Shown: piece by piece, positions 1 to 8,522 of the stretch
How positions within the stretch are numbered: position 1 is the stretch's first letter
Layout of the letters: each line of letters opens with the position of its first letter
Notes under the pieces: model-generated
Told to the model about the DNA's origin: nothing
The model's input: the letters and a program-made list of their open reading frames with translations, nothing else
Database searches by the model: none
Program-made: the position numbers and the translations under genes
Assembly (NCBI GenBank): GCA_963794385.1
Contig: CAWCDT010000018.1
Location: 1-64,000, forward strand
From: Gaiellasilicea sp963794385
GTDB lineage: Bacteria; Actinomycetota; Thermoleophilia; Gaiellales; Gaiellaceae
Direction of reading: 5' to 3'
Length of the DNA: 64,000 nucleotides

Positions 1-661
1 TAGCGCCCATTTCGGCCGCGTGCGTCTCGAGGTACGCGCCGACCTCGTCCTCGTAGACGTTTCCGAGCTCGCGGAGCACCCAGCCGACGGCGGTCTGCAC
101 GTAGTGCCGATCGTCGCCGAGGCAGTTCGAGACGAGGGGCAGCACGTCGCCGGGTGGGAGGAAGACGGCGTTCCGTCCGCTGTAGTGCACGAGGCTCACG
201 ATCGAGATACGCCGCAGCCACTCGTCCTCGGCGGCGTTCCAGGCCTGCAACTGCGGATACACGTCGTCCGGATTGCGCTCGAGCACCCTCGAGTAGACGC
301 CGCTGAGGAGGTCGCTGTGGCACCAGTTGTCGACCCGGCCGCTCCAGCGCCGGATTACGGGCCAGAGACCTGCCGGCACGCGCTTGCGAACGATCGGCGC
401 ATAGAACTCCAGCGCGGCGAAGAGGACGTCGCCGTACGGCGAGGACGCCCAGAGCTCGTCCCAGATCTCGAGGACCTGCTCCTCCGGCAGGTCGGAGAAC
501 GAGAATCCCTGCTTGACGCGCTTCCTGAGCGCCGGGAAGCGGATCCCGAGGTGCTCGAGCTGTGAGCCGCGGTCTCGCCGGATCGCCTCTCCCAGACGAG
601 GATCGCCGATCGCGCGCAGCGCTTGCACGACCTCTTCGTGGTAGTCGCGGTCGCGGTTCAC
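1..661 (-). CDS. DNA alkylation repair protein (AlkD-like), 3' end outside window
   Basis: Reading leftward from a GTG at 661, an open frame of about 220 codons runs off the window edge. It resembles the HEAT-repeat DNA alkylation repair family (AlkC/AlkD), which removes alkylated bases from DNA. The protein is all-helical and Trp-rich (WDELW near residue 66), and the family-typical segment TAVGWVLRELG lies near residue 190. The GTG overlaps the TGA of the preceding fusion gene (GTGA), so the two are probably translated together. This places the protein in a small nucleic-acid-repair-flavoured operon. The family call is by sequence style; the true C-terminus is not visible. Confidence 0.8.
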   Translation of the reverse strand, partial: MNRDRDYHEEVVQALRAIGDPRLGEAIRRDRGSQLEHLGIRFPALRKRVKQGFSFSDLPEEQVLEIWDELWASSPYGDVLFAALEFYAPIVRKRVPAGLWPVIRRWSGRVDNWCHSDLLSGVYSRVLERNPDDVYPQLQAWNAAEDEWLRRISIVSLVHYSGRNAVFLPPGDVLPLVSNCLGDDRHYVQTAVGWVLRELGNVYEDEVGAYLETHAAEMGA

Positions 662-2374
662 GTTTCGCGAGGCTGCACGTAGCGGGCGCCCAGCGTCGTC
701 GCGAGGGTCCGGTGCGCGGGCCCCGTTCCGATCAGGATCGAGCGGGACGGGTCGATGCCGTGCGCCCGTGCGAACGCGAGCGGCAGTCCGGGCAGCGGCG
801 GCCGGCACCAGCAGGTCGGCGGGCCGCCGGCGTGCGGGCAGAGCGCCGTCTCGACGACGTCGGCCGTCAGGAGGGCGGCGAGCGCGAGGAGGTCATCCGC
901 ACCGTCGCCAGGGCTCCAGTCGAAGATCAGGTGAGGCGCGTCCGGATCCGGGTCCTCCCAGCCGGGCAACCGCAGCGCAGCCGCGGCCATGAAGACTCCC
1001 GCTCGTCCATCCGAGGAATGTTTGCGTTCGAACGGCAGCTGCTCGACGCCGGCGAATCCCTCGTCGGGCGAGGGCGGCTCGAGCTCTCGGAGCGTGCGCA
1101 TCTGGGACGTCGGCGCGATCACGCCTGGCTCCCGCGCCAGCTCCCGCAGCTGCTCGGGACCGGGAAGCGAGCCGAGACGCTCGAGCAGCCGCTCGACGAC
1201 GTTGACCTGCGCCTGCGCGAGCGGCGTATCGAGCCAGATGCAGCGCGTCGCGATCCGGTGCCGCGCCGCCGTCTCGATCACATAGCTCCGCGCCGCGCGC
1301 GTGAGGTAGGTGTTGTCGAGCACGATTCGCCGAGCGCCCGACGCCAGCTGCTCGTCGAGGGCGTCGGCGAGCTCGCGCAACGAGCCGCCCCGCTCGTCGC
1401 GGTTGAGACGGACATAGCCCTGGGCCACGTACTCCTCGGCGACGCGGCTCTTGCCGGCTGCCGGGATGCCCATCACGAGGACGACGTCCGCGTCGTCCGT
1501 CCGCCGCGGGCGCGACGGGCGGCGGGCGGGGCGCGGCCCGCCGAACGCGCCGGCGAGGACCGCGCGGTCGTCGGCCTCGAGGCTGAGCGTGGCCGCACGG
1601 GCCGCAGAGCGCGCGGTCTCCGGCCGCCGAGCGCCGGGGATCGCAACGACCGCGGGTGAGAGGTCGAGCAGCCACGCGAGCGCGACCTCGGCCGGAGTCG
1701 CACCGCGGGCCGCCGCGACGCCGACGAGCGCCTCGTGGCGCGCGAGCCGGCCCGCGCGGCGCGGCCCTCCGAGCGGCGAGTGGGCGATGACGGCGATCCC
1801 GGCCTCGGCGCAGCGCTCGACCACTCCTCCTCGGAGCGGGCCGTCGTCGAAGGGGCTGAGCGCGACCTGGACGGCGGTGACCGGTGCGAGCTCGAGCGCT
1901 TCGTCCAGCTGGCCTCGATTGACGTTCGAGAGCCCCACGCTCTTCACGAGGCCGTCGTCGACGAGCCGCGCCAGCGCGCGCACGGAGGTGCGCCACGGCG
2001 TCCGCGGATCGGGCGCGTGGACGAGGTAGAGGTCGATCGTCAGGCCGTCCAGGGCGGCCAGGCTCGCTTCGCAGTCGGCTCGAATGGCCTTGGCGCGACC
2101 GTCCGGGACCCACGCGCCGCCGGGCCTCGCCATGCCTCCCTTGGTGACGATCCGTGCCGTCGAGTCGGCACCGCAGAGGCGGAGGGCGCGGGCCAGCAGC
2201 CGCTCGTTGTCGCCGTACGCCCGAGCCGTGTCGAACACGGTGATCCCGGCCTCGGCTGCGGCGGCGATCGTCTCGAGCGGGAAGGTCCTCGTCGCGGTCC
2301 GCGTCCGTCGACAGCCGCATGCAGCCGAGGCCGATGCGGAGCTCGGACGCGGACGGCCAGCGCGGCCGACTCAT
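658..2374 (-). CDS. Aldo/keto reductase - P-loop polynucleotide-kinase-like - degenerate HAD fusion (one frameshift)
   Basis: About 570 residues once a single-base shift in a G run near 2279-2281 is joined. Residues 1-285 are an aldo/keto reductase: FDTARAY supplies Asp and Tyr, VTKGG the Lys, YLVHAPDP the His. Residues 300-420 are a P-loop kinase with GIPAAGKS and a downstream LDNTYLT segment, as in T4 Pnkp-type polynucleotide kinases. The C-terminal 115 residues look like a HAD phosphatase of the GmhB type, with the CPH...CWC zinc loop. However, the nucleophile Asp motif and the motif IV Asp are not seen, so it is probably inactive. Kinase then phosphatase is the T4 Pnkp order. It lies 4 bases after the regulator stop and overlaps the alkylation repair gene. 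A redox or repair role is inference. Confidence 0.75.
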
Positions 2375-2378
2375 CCCT

Positions 2379-3461
2379 CTAGCGTCGCACGGACAGCAGC
2401 TCGGCCAGGAGCGTGCCGGTCTCGACGGCCGCCTCCTCGCGGAGCGAGTACCGGTACGAGCGGGCGTTGCCGCTGACGATCACGAGACCGGCGGCGCGGA
2501 GCTGGTTCAGATGGTGGTGCGCCGTCGACTTCGCGAGCCCGGTCAGCTCGGTGAGCTCGCTGAGGGACGCGTCGCCGGCCGCGAGCCGGCGGAGGATCTG
2601 GATACGCCCCTCCTCGGCGAGCGCGCGTCCGAGGAGCACGGCCCGCTCGCGCACGTCCCGTTCCGCCTCGAGCGGCTCCTCGGCCGGGTAGCAGATGATC
2701 CGCGCGTCCCGATGCTGGCAGAGCAGCAGCCAGGGCCGCGCGGCGAGCTGCGGGGCGAGGACGACACGCGAGGCCTCCGGCTCGCGCTCGTAGACGAAGC
2801 CGCGGGCGGCCGCGGAGATCAAGGCGTCGGGGCTCACGCGTGCGGCCAGCGCCCGCTTCGACTCCACATCGGCCCGCAGCGCGGCCAGGACCTCGTCCTC
2901 GCGGGGCGCGAAAGCCTCGTCCGCGAAGCGGCGCAGCACCGCGACGAGGCGCTGTTCGTCTGCGCTGCGCTCAGCGGCAGAAGCAGCTCGAGCGATTGCT
3001 GCGCGCGGCCCGCGTAGTAGCGGTCGTGATCGAGCAGGGCCGCGATCGCCGCCCGATCCCCTGCAGCGGCGCGCTCGAGCGTCTCCGCCCCGGCGACGAT
3101 CCGCCACGACGGCACGTGGACGCCGACGATGTGCCGGCGGAGCTCCTCCGGGTCCGTGTGAGCGACCCGGTCGACGAAGTCGGCCGCGGATCCCGACCGG
3201 AGCGTCGAGCGCGAGGCCGAGGAGGTGGAGCCACACCTCGCCCGCCTCGCGCCCGACCTCTGCGATCGCCCGCCTGAGCCCGGCCGAGCAGGCGGCGAGG
3301 TCGTCCGGCAGCCAGCTCGGCCGTTCCGCTGTTCGCTCCGCGGTCAGCGTCGACAGCCCGATCAGGAGCTCGAAGGCGGGGTCGGCGCGCAGCTCGACGG
3401 CGAAGGCCGGCCCGGCCGCCGAGGCGTCGTGGATCTTTCGTTCTTGCTCAGTCGTATTCAT
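2379..3461 (-). CDS. Winged-helix (ArsR-type) transcriptional regulator with long N-terminal domain (two compensating frameshifts)
   Basis: A roughly 360-residue protein with an N-terminal sensor-like domain and a C-terminal ArsR-type winged helix (ILRRLAAGDASLSEL ... AKSTAHHHLNQLR, about residues 270-340). The architecture fits DUF5937/HTH regulators. Between about 3198 and 2965 the longest frame is out of register. The proper protein there (SAADFVDRVAHTDPEEL, then the helix with HDRYYAGRAQQ) is in another frame, so two compensating indels are present. It is divergent from the aldo/keto reductase at 3506, and a perfect palindrome lies between them. It probably controls both directions; that is inference from layout. 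Confidence 0.75.
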   Translation of the reverse strand: MNTTEQERKIHDASAAGPAFAVELRADPAFELLIGLSTLTAERTAERPSWLPDDLAACSAGLRRAIAEVGREAGEVWLHLLGLALDAPVGIRGRLRRPGRSHGPGGAPPAHRRRPRAVVADRRRGGDARARRCRGSGGDRGPARSRPLLRGPRAAIARAASAAERSADEQRLVAVLRRFADEAFAPREDEVLAALRADVESKRALAARVSPDALISAAARGFVYEREPEASRVVLAPQLAARPWLLLCQHRDARIICYPAEEPLEAERDVRERAVLLGRALAEEGRIQILRRLAAGDASLSELTELTGLAKSTAHHHLNQLRAAGLVIVSGNARSYRYSLREEAAVETGTLLAELLSVRR

Positions 3462-3469
3462 TCGATTAT

Positions 3470-3481
3470 TATCGGACGATA
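3470..3481. promoter_or_regulatory. Candidate operator palindrome between divergent regulator and aldo/keto reductase
   Basis: TATCGGACGATA is a perfect inverted repeat (TATCG-GA-CGATA). It lies in an unusually AT-rich patch 9 bases upstream of the regulator ATG and 25 bases upstream of the reductase ATG. Its position and symmetry suit a dimeric winged-helix regulator. No experimental support. Confidence 0.45.
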
Positions 3482-3505
3482 CTACCTCCGCGAAAGGACG
3501 TCACC

Positions 3506-4522
3506 ATGCGCTACAAGCTTCTCGGCAGAAGCGGCCTGCGGGTCAGCGAGCTGGCCCTCGGAACGATGACCTTCGGGCCCGACTGGGGCTGGGGCGCCGA
3601 CGCCGACGAGAGCCGGCGGATCTTCGAGCGGTACGACGGGGCCGGCGGCAACTTCGTCGACACCGCCAACAACTACACCGACGGATCGAGCGAACGCCTC
3701 GTCGGCGAGCTCACGGAGTCGCAGCGGGAGCGCTGGGTGATCGCCACCAAGTACTCGCTCAGCCTCGATCCGAACGATCCGAACGCCGGCGGCAACCACC
3801 GCAAGAGCCTCGTCCGCTCGCTCGAGCAGAGCCTTCGCCGCCTGCGCACCGACTACGTCGACCTGCTCTGGCTCCACATGCGCGACGCGACGACGCCGAT
3901 CGAGGAGGCCGTGCGCGCTCTCGACGACCAGGTCCGGCTCGGCAAGGTGCTGTACGTCGGCATCTCCGACTCTCCGGCCTGGGTAGCCGCGCAGGCGAAC
4001 ACGATCGCCGACCTGCGCGGCTGGTCGCCGTTCGTCGCGCTGCAGATTCCCTACAGCGTCGCCTCGCGCCAGCCCGAGCGTGAGCTGCTCCCGATGGCCG
4101 CCTCGCTCGGGCTCGCGCTCGTGCCGTGGGGCGTGCTCGGGGCCGGGATCCTGACCGGCAAGCCTGCATCCGAGCGCCGCTGGCCCGAGGACCGCGTCAG
4201 CGAGAAGACGGAGCAGCTCGTCGAGCTCCTGCAGGGCATCGCCGCCGCGCACGGCGCCACCGCCGCCCAGGTGGCGATCGCGTGGCTGCTCGGAGCGGGC
4301 GGCCCGCCGACGATCGTCCCGATCGTGGGCGCCCGCACCGAGGCGCAGATCGTCGAGAACCTCGGTGCGCTCCAGCTCGAGCTGACAGCCGAGGAGCGTG
4401 GCGAGCTGGACGAGGCGGGCGCGCCGGAGCTGGGCTTCCCGCGCTCCTTCCTCGAGTCCGAGGACGTGCGCGGTCTGATCTACGGGGAGACGTGGGAGCG
4501 CCTGGAGGCAGTCGCCCGCTGA
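3506..4522 (+). CDS. Aldo/keto reductase
   Basis: 338 residues, the normal length for NADPH-dependent aldo/keto reductases of the Gfo/YajO-like group. The N-terminus MRYKLLGRSGLRVSELALGT is typical. Catalytic residues are visible in DTANNYTDG (Asp, Tyr), ATKYS (Lys) and LLWLHMRD (His). The C-terminal cofactor segment PIVGARTEAQIVENL is intact. A GAAAGGA ribosome site sits just before the ATG. It is transcribed away from the winged-helix regulator and is probably its target. The substrate cannot be told. Confidence 0.9.
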   Translation: MRYKLLGRSGLRVSELALGTMTFGPDWGWGADADESRRIFERYDGAGGNFVDTANNYTDGSSERLVGELTESQRERWVIATKYSLSLDPNDPNAGGNHRKSLVRSLEQSLRRLRTDYVDLLWLHMRDATTPIEEAVRALDDQVRLGKVLYVGISDSPAWVAAQANTIADLRGWSPFVALQIPYSVASRQPERELLPMAASLGLALVPWGVLGAGILTGKPASERRWPEDRVSEKTEQLVELLQGIAAAHGATAAQVAIAWLLGAGGPPTIVPIVGARTEAQIVENLGALQLELTAEERGELDEAGAPELGFPRSFLESEDVRGLIYGETWERLEAVAR

Positions 4523-4564
4523 TCCGGCCGATCACGAGAGCGCGGTTACTATCGGCCACGTGCC

Positions 4565-5608
4565 GTGAGAATCCCGCGCGTTTCGGCTCCGCCCTTCGCC
4601 CGCTTTCTCCTCCGGCGCGCCGCGGCGCTCGTCCTGCTCTGCCTCGGCATCACGTTCGTCGCGTTCGCGTTCACGCAGCTCGTCCCCGGCGACCCGGTCG
4701 CCGCCAACCTCGGCGAGCAGGCGGCCGCCGACCCGGCCGCCGTCGCGGCGTTCGAGGAGCGCTACGGGCTCGACGAGCCGGTGCCGGTCCAGTACTGGCG
4801 CTATCTGACGAACCTCCTCCAGGGCGACCTCGGCGAGTCGCTCCAGGATCACCAGCCCGTCCGGCAGAACCTCGCCACGTACGTGCCGGCGACGGCGGAG
4901 CTGGCGATCTTCTCCACGCTGATCGCGATCCTCGTCGGCGTCCCCTTCGGCGTCATCGCCGCGGTTCGCTGGAACCGGCCGACCGACCACGCGCTCCGCG
5001 TCGTCTCGCTGGCGGGCATCTCGATGCCCACGTTCTGGGTCGCGCTCGTCGCGCTGTACGTCTTCTTCTTCCGGCTCGGCTGGTTCCCGGGCGGAGACCG
5101 GCTCGACCCGGGCGTGCTCGCGCCGCCGCACAAGACGGGCGCGTACACGATCGACGCTCTGCTCGCCGGGCAGTGGAGCACGGCCTGGAACGCGCTCCAC
5201 CACCTGATGCTGCCGGCGCTCGTGCTCGCCGCCTTCAACGTCGCCCTCCTGACCCGGTACACGCGCTCGGCAGTGCTCGAGGTGATCCGGAACGACTACG
5301 TCCGTGCGGCCCGCGCGAAGGGGCTGGCCGAGTCGACCGTGCTCGTACGGCACGTGCTCCGCGCGGCGCTCCCGTCGGTCGTGACGGTGATCGGGCTCAT
5401 CTTCGCGAACGTGCTGACAGGCACCGTGCTCGTGGAGACGATCTTCGCCTGGCCGGGAGTCGGCCAGTACGCCTATCGCAGCGCGGTCACGCTCGACCTG
5501 CCCTCGATCATGGGCGTCAGCCTCTTCGTCGCGTTCGTCTACATCGTCGTCAACTTCGTCGTGGACGTGCTCTACGGCGTCATCGACCCGCGGATCCGCG
5601 TCACATGA
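4565..5608 (+). CDS. Peptide/nickel-type ABC transporter permease, DppB-like
   Basis: 347 residues starting at GTG. Six predicted membrane segments, with the N-terminal pattern FLLRRAAALVLLCLGITFV and the large second segment region of DppB/OppB permeases. The EAA loop is visible near residue 250 (DYVRAARAKGLAESTVLVRH). It ends in ATGA overlapping the next permease. First gene of a dppBCDFA-like operon importing oligopeptides or a similar solute; the specificity is unknown. Confidence 0.9.
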   Translation: MRIPRVSAPPFARFLLRRAAALVLLCLGITFVAFAFTQLVPGDPVAANLGEQAAADPAAVAAFEERYGLDEPVPVQYWRYLTNLLQGDLGESLQDHQPVRQNLATYVPATAELAIFSTLIAILVGVPFGVIAAVRWNRPTDHALRVVSLAGISMPTFWVALVALYVFFFRLGWFPGGDRLDPGVLAPPHKTGAYTIDALLAGQWSTAWNALHHLMLPALVLAAFNVALLTRYTRSAVLEVIRNDYVRAARAKGLAESTVLVRHVLRAALPSVVTVIGLIFANVLTGTVLVETIFAWPGVGQYAYRSAVTLDLPSIMGVSLFVAFVYIVVNFVVDVLYGVIDPRIRVT

Positions 5609-6492
5609 GTACGACCGTCGCGCCGGAAGAGCATCTGCCCGCCCGCTCGTTCGCGGACTGGATCCGCCCCCTGGCGCGACAGCCGCTCACCGTCGCGGGG
5701 GTGGCGATCGCCCTGATGTGGCTGCTCGTCGCCGTCTTCGCCCCGCTCGTGGCGCCCTACGACCCGCTGGAGCAGTCGTTCACCCCCTTCTCGCCGCCCT
5801 CGACCGAGCACCTCTTCGGCACCGACGAGCTCGGCCGCGACGTCTTCTCGCGGGTCGTCTACGGGGCCCGCATCTCCCTGCCGCTCGGGCTCTTGCTCGT
5901 CGTGCTCGCCTCGACGATCGGCGGCGTCCTCGGCGCGCTCGGGGGCTACTTCCGCGGCTGGGTCGACGGCGCCGTCATGCGCACTGCCGACCTCGTCTTC
6001 GCCTTCCCGGCGATCATCCTCGCGATGGTCGTGACGGCCGCGCTCGGGCGCGGGCTCACGAACGCCGTCCTCGCCCTCGTGATCGTCGCCTGGCCGTCGT
6101 ACGCACGCGTCGTCCGCAGCCTCGTGCTCTCGGTCGGGGACTCCGAGTACGTGTGGGCGGCCCGGCTGCTGGGCGCCTCGTCCAGGCGTGCGCTCGTGCG
6201 CGACGTGCTCCCGAACGTCGCCGGCCCGGTGCTCGTCCTCGCGACCCTGGACGTGGGGAGCGCGATCCTGCTGCTCTCCGGGCTCTCGTTCCTCGGTCTC
6301 GGCGCCCAGCCCCCGGCGGCCGAATGGGGCTCGATGGTGGCGACCGGGACGCAGTTCTTCCAGTTCTGGTGGATGGGCACCTTCCCCGGCCTGGCCATCT
6401 TCACGGCGGTGCTGGCCTTCAACTTCATCGGCGACAGCCTCCGCGACGTCTTCGACCCCCGGACCGCCCGCGAATCGAGGGAGCGCCTGTGA
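5605..6492 (+). CDS. Peptide/nickel-type ABC transporter permease, DppC-like
   Basis: 295 residues, starting at the ATG inside the ATGA overlap with the first permease. It has the N-terminal OppC_N segment, the signature HLFGTDELGRDVFSRVVYG near residue 72, and an EAA loop around YVWAARLLGASSRRALVRDVLPN. The C-terminus ends at GTGA, overlapping the ATPase gene. It pairs with the DppB-like protein to form the membrane channel. Confidence 0.92.
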   Translation: MSTTVAPEEHLPARSFADWIRPLARQPLTVAGVAIALMWLLVAVFAPLVAPYDPLEQSFTPFSPPSTEHLFGTDELGRDVFSRVVYGARISLPLGLLLVVLASTIGGVLGALGGYFRGWVDGAVMRTADLVFAFPAIILAMVVTAALGRGLTNAVLALVIVAWPSYARVVRSLVLSVGDSEYVWAARLLGASSRRALVRDVLPNVAGPVLVLATLDVGSAILLLSGLSFLGLGAQPPAAEWGSMVATGTQFFQFWWMGTFPGLAIFTAVLAFNFIGDSLRDVFDPRTARESRERL

Positions 6493-7454
6493 GTGCGCTG
6501 CTCGAGGTCGAAGGCCTCCGCGTCGGTCTGCCCACGCCGGCCGGCCGCGTGACGGTGGTCGACGGGATCGACTACCGCGTCGAGCCCGGCGAGGTCTTCG
6601 GGATCGCCGGCGAGAGTGGCAGCGGCAAGACGATGTCCGTGCTCGCGTTGATGGGGCTACTGCCGCCCGGAGCTGCGGTCGGAGGCCGCGCCGTCTTCGG
6701 CGGGCGCGACCTGCTTCGGCTGCGGCCGGGGGAGCTGCGGCGGATCTGCGGCCGCGAGCTGGCGATGGTCTTCCAGGACCCGATGACGTCGCTCCACCCG
6801 ATGCTGTCCGTCGGGACCCAGCTCACCGAGCACGTCCGCAGGCATCTCGGGCTGGGGCGGAGCGACGCGGCCGCCCGCGCCCTCGAGCTCCTGCGCGAGG
6901 TGCGGATCCCTGATCCGGAGGGCTCGCTGAACGCGTTTCCGCACCAGTTCTCCGGGGGCATGCGCCAGCGCATCGCGATCGCCGTCGCGCTCGCGTGCCG
7001 GCCGACGCTGCTCGTCGCGGACGAGCCCACGACGGCGCTCGACGTCACCGTGCAGGCCGGGATCATCCGACTCCTCGATCGGCTCCGGCGCGAGTCGGGC
7101 CTCGCGATCGTCCTCATCTCGCACGATCTCGGCGTGCTCTCGGCGATCGCCGACCGTGTCGCCGTGTTTTACGCGGGCCGCATCGTCGAGGGAGGCGTGC
7201 GCGCCGACGTGCTCGGCCGGCCCCGCCACCCGTACACGCGCGGCCTCCTCGACGCACTGCCCCATCCCGAGGCGCCTGCCTCCCCGCTCGTCGCGATTCC
7301 GGGCACGCCGCCCGCGCCGGGCCGCATCCCGCCCGGCTGTTCCTTCCATCCGCGCTGCCCGTACGCGCTCGACTCCTGCAGCCAGTCGGTTCCTCCGCTC
7401 GAGCCGGTGAACGGCCGCACGCTCGCCTGTCCCGTCGATCCTTTGCGCGCATGA
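6489..7454 (+). CDS. Oligopeptide ABC transporter ATP-binding protein, DppD-like
   Basis: 321 residues from a GTG in the GTGA overlap. Walker A is GESGSGKT near residue 42, the ABC signature FSGGMRQR near 157, Walker B LLVADEPTTALD near 176, and the switch His is in LISHDLG. The C-terminal oligo_HPY domain carries the CSFHPRCPYALDSC cysteines typical of Dpp/Opp ATPases. It overlaps the next ATPase by ATGA. Confidence 0.93.
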   Translation: MSALLEVEGLRVGLPTPAGRVTVVDGIDYRVEPGEVFGIAGESGSGKTMSVLALMGLLPPGAAVGGRAVFGGRDLLRLRPGELRRICGRELAMVFQDPMTSLHPMLSVGTQLTEHVRRHLGLGRSDAAARALELLREVRIPDPEGSLNAFPHQFSGGMRQRIAIAVALACRPTLLVADEPTTALDVTVQAGIIRLLDRLRRESGLAIVLISHDLGVLSAIADRVAVFYAGRIVEGGVRADVLGRPRHPYTRGLLDALPHPEAPASPLVAIPGTPPAPGRIPPGCSFHPRCPYALDSCSQSVPPLEPVNGRTLACPVDPLRA

Positions 7455-8485
7455 CCACCCTGGCACAGCCCGTCGGCCCGGCCGCCCTCGCCCTCGAGGA
7501 CGTGGTCGTCGAGTACGAGCGGCGGGACCTCGGCCCGGTGCGCGCCGTCGCGGGCGCCAGCCTCGAGGTCGCGCAGGGGCAGATCGTCGGGCTCGTGGGC
7601 GAGTCCGGCTGCGGCAAGTCGACACTGGCACGCGCGGCCGTCGGGATGGTGGCGCCGCTCGCGGGGTCGATCCGCTTCGAGGGCCGGGAGGTGCGACCGC
7701 TGTCGCGGGGCGCCCGGCCGCGGGAGCTCGCGCGTCTCCAGATGGTGTTCCAGAACCCCTTCTCGTCGCTCAACCCGCGCCGGAAGGTCGGCGAGCAGAT
7801 CGGCGAAGCGCTGAGCACGCTCCGTCTCGGCACGCGGGCGCAGCGGCCGGCGCGGATCGCACAGCTGCTCAACCAGGTCGGCCTGGCGGCCGGTGCGGCC
7901 CGCGGCTACCCACACGAGTTCTCGGGCGGACAGCGGCAGCGGATCGCGATCGCCCGGGCGCTGGCCGCGAACCCGTCGGTGATCGTCCTCGACGAGCCGC
8001 TGGCCTCGCTCGACGCCTCGGCGCAGGCGCAGATCGCGAATCTCCTCGCCGGCCTCGCCCGCGAGCTCGAGCTCGGCCTCCTGCTCATCTCGCACGACCT
8101 CGCGATCGTCCGCCACGTCGCCGACGTCGTCGCGGTGATGTACCTCGGCCAGATCGTCGAGCGCGCGCCGACGAGGGAGCTCTGGGCGACGCCTCTGCAC
8201 CCGTACAGCGAGGCCCTCATCGGCGCCGTGCCGCGCGCGGACGGCGCCGGCGTCCTGCCGGAGGCGCTGCCGGGCGAGGTGCCCGACCCGTCGAAGCCGC
8301 CCGCCGGTTGCCGCTTCCACACGCGCTGTCCCTACGCCTTCGATCGCTGTCGCTCCGAAGAGCCTCCGCTCGTCGAGCTCGCACCCGGTCGCTCGGCCGC
8401 GTGCTGGCTGCAGACGCCGGGCGAGCCGCCCGCGCCTCCCGCCGTCAAGTCGCGGCGGCTGGCGCCGGCCGCACCCGCGGAGTAG
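7451..8485 (+). CDS. Oligopeptide ABC transporter ATP-binding protein, DppF-like
   Basis: 344 residues. Walker A GESGCGKST, Q-loop QMVFQNPFSSLNPR, signature FSGGQRQR, Walker B VIVLDEPLASLD and LISHDLA are all present. The C-terminal oligo_HPY region has CRFHTRCPYAFDRC. It is the second ATPase of the heterodimeric pair, and the substrate-binding protein follows 37 bases later. Confidence 0.93.
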   Translation: MTTLAQPVGPAALALEDVVVEYERRDLGPVRAVAGASLEVAQGQIVGLVGESGCGKSTLARAAVGMVAPLAGSIRFEGREVRPLSRGARPRELARLQMVFQNPFSSLNPRRKVGEQIGEALSTLRLGTRAQRPARIAQLLNQVGLAAGAARGYPHEFSGGQRQRIAIARALAANPSVIVLDEPLASLDASAQAQIANLLAGLARELELGLLLISHDLAIVRHVADVVAVMYLGQIVERAPTRELWATPLHPYSEALIGAVPRADGAGVLPEALPGEVPDPSKPPAGCRFHTRCPYAFDRCRSEEPPLVELAPGRSAACWLQTPGEPPAPPAVKSRRLAPAAPAE

Positions 8486-8522
8486 GCTCGAAACTCGCCA
8501 CCGAGAGGGAAGGAGAGAGCCC

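Noticed and set aside
20..1659. Long plus-strand frames of 181 and 365 codons at the left edge
   Set aside because: They are antisense shadows of the alkylation repair and aldo/keto reductase fusion genes; their translations are Arg/Ala/Gly-rich with no family resemblance.
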